Shown: piece after piece, positions 5,631-6,640 of the stretch
Layout of the letters: each line of letters begins with the position of its first letter
Numbering within the stretch: the stretch's first letter is position 1
Assembly: GCA_947462175.1 (NCBI GenBank)
Contig: CANHOE010000151.1
Location: 1-6,640, forward strand
DNA length: 6,640 nt
Reading direction: 5' to 3'
Origin: Burkholderiales bacterium
GTDB lineage: Bacteria; Pseudomonadota; Gammaproteobacteria; Burkholderiales; Burkholderiaceae_C
Position numbers and translations under genes: made by a program
The notes under the pieces: generated by a model
Told to the model about the DNA's origin: nothing
Seen by the model: only the letters and a program-made list of their open reading frames with translations
The model's database searches: none

Positions 5631-6640
5631 ATGGCTTTCACCGCGTCAGACCAACCCACCTCCCTGATGGCCAATGCCATCCGCGCCCTGACGATGGACG
5701 CTGTGCAGCAGGCCAATTCCGGCCACCCTGGCGCGCCGATGGGCATGGCCGACATCGCGGTCGCGCTGTGGAGCCGGCACCTCAAGCACAACCCCGGCAA
5801 CCCGCACTGGGCCGACCGCGATCGCTTCGTGCTGAGCAATGGCCACGGTTCGATGCTGATCTATGCGCTGCTGCATCTGACAGGCTATGCGCTGCCGATG
5901 AGCGAGTTGCGCAACTTCCGCCAACTGCACAGCAAGACACCAGGCCATCCCGAGGTCGGCATCACGCCAGGCGTCGAAACCACCACCGGTCCGCTGGGCC
6001 AGGGCATCACCAACGCGGTGGGCTTCGCACTGGCCGAAAAGCTGCTCGCAAGCGAATTCAACCGCTCGGGTCACACCATCGTCGACCACCACACCTACGC
6101 CTTCCTCGGTGACGGTTGCCTGATGGAAGGCATCAGCCATGAAGCCTGCGCACTGGCCGGCGCCTGGAAGCTGAGCAAACTGATCGCGCTGTACGACGAC
6201 AACGGCATCAGCATCGACGGACAGGTCAAGCCCTGGTTCATCGATGACACACCGAAGCGCTTCGAGTCGTATGGCTGGAACGTCATCGCGAATGTCGATG
6301 GCCACGATGTCGATGCGGTCGATGCTGCGATCGCCAAGGCAAAGTTGGCGGACAAGCCCACGCTGATTTGCTGCAAGACCACCATCGGCAAAGGCTCGCC
6401 GAACCGCGGTGGCACCGCCAAGGCGCACGGCGAGGCCCTGGGTGCTGAAGAAATCAAGCTGACCCGCGAAGCGCTGGGCTGGTCGTCGGAGCCCTTCGTG
6501 ATCCCCGAAACCGTCTACGAGCATTGGGACGCGCGCCACAGCGGCCTCGCCGCCGAAACGGCCTGGGTCGATGCCTTTGAGGCTTACGGCAAGGCCTACC
6601 CCGAACTGGCGCTGGAGTTCGTGCGCCGTGTCGAGGGCCA
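5631..6640 (+). CDS. tkt: transketolase, 3'-truncated by window edge
   Basis: Thiamine-diphosphate enzyme moving two-carbon ketol units between sugar phosphates in the non-oxidative pentose phosphate pathway, and in the Calvin cycle of autotrophs. The first 336 codons are present without a stop, about half of the family's usual 660-680 residues: the pyrophosphate-binding domain and the start of what follows. The visible active-site set is H32 in NSGHPGAPMG (E. coli H26), H72 in SNGHGSML (H66), H106 in KTPGHPEVG (H100), TTTGPLGQG near 117-125, the ThDP/metal motif GDG at 160-162 with N191 in YDDNGISIDG, and H266 in KAHGEALG (H261). The start is set by the AGGGA ribosome site and by family alignment. 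Likely transcribed from its own promoter at 5566-5594. From memory gap often follows tkt in related bacteria, which this window cannot show. A long antisense frame lies opposite but looks like a shadow. Confidence 0.96.
   Translation, partial: MAFTASDQPTSLMANAIRALTMDAVQQANSGHPGAPMGMADIAVALWSRHLKHNPGNPHWADRDRFVLSNGHGSMLIYALLHLTGYALPMSELRNFRQLHSKTPGHPEVGITPGVETTTGPLGQGITNAVGFALAEKLLASEFNRSGHTIVDHHTYAFLGDGCLMEGISHEACALAGAWKLSKLIALYDDNGISIDGQVKPWFIDDTPKRFESYGWNVIANVDGHDVDAVDAAIAKAKLADKPTLICCKTTIGKGSPNRGGTAKAHGEALGAEEIKLTREALGWSSEPFVIPETVYEHWDARHSGLAAETAWVDAFEAYGKAYPELALEFVRRVEG

Noticed and set aside
5646..6539. 297-residue open frame antisense to tkt
   Set aside because: It lies fully opposite a transketolase with all expected motifs. 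Its composition (rich in Gln, Arg, Val, Ala) is what antisense GC-rich codons produce, and it shows no recognisable domain.

Overview
The window looks like core chromosome of a GC-rich betaproteobacterium, most likely Burkholderiales (perhaps the Leptothrix/Rubrivivax/Methylibium side). This rests on codon use, on the protein style of PtsI and transketolase, and on the pepP-ubiH pair. The genus call is a judgement from remembered family sequences, not a search.

Layout, left to right. The 3' half of ptsI (PTS enzyme I, +) enters from the left edge and stops 4 bp short of the end of a minus-strand pair read right to left: pepP (Xaa-Pro aminopeptidase) then ubiH (ubiquinone-ring hydroxylase). 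Divergent from pepP, across 158 bp, is dmeF (+), a cation diffusion facilitator for divalent metals with a histidine-rich loop. The 3' end of dmeF overlaps by 34 bp the 3' end of murU (-), a MurNAc-1-phosphate uridylyltransferase of peptidoglycan recycling. Divergent from murU, across 120 bp, is tkt (transketolase, +), which runs off the right edge with about half its length present.

The genes serve separate housekeeping jobs: PEP-dependent phosphoryl transfer, quinone synthesis, peptide turnover, metal efflux, cell-wall recycling, and pentose-phosphate or Calvin-cycle carbon shuffling. From memory, murU, pepP and ubiH often sit together in Burkholderiales, with amgK beside murU. Here dmeF separates murU from pepP, and tkt occupies the place upstream of murU where amgK would be expected.

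The window is very tightly packed. The two convergent junctions leave no room for an ordinary intergenic terminator. The regulatory information appears to lie in two divergent spacers. The murU-tkt spacer holds a plausible sigma-70-type tkt promoter with a perfect 13-bp palindrome across its -10 box. The pepP-dmeF spacer holds a -10-like box placed so that pepP mRNA could be leaderless. I see no tRNA, rRNA, CRISPR array, insertion sequence, phage gene or convincing new system; the findings are small-scale oddities of arrangement and regulation.
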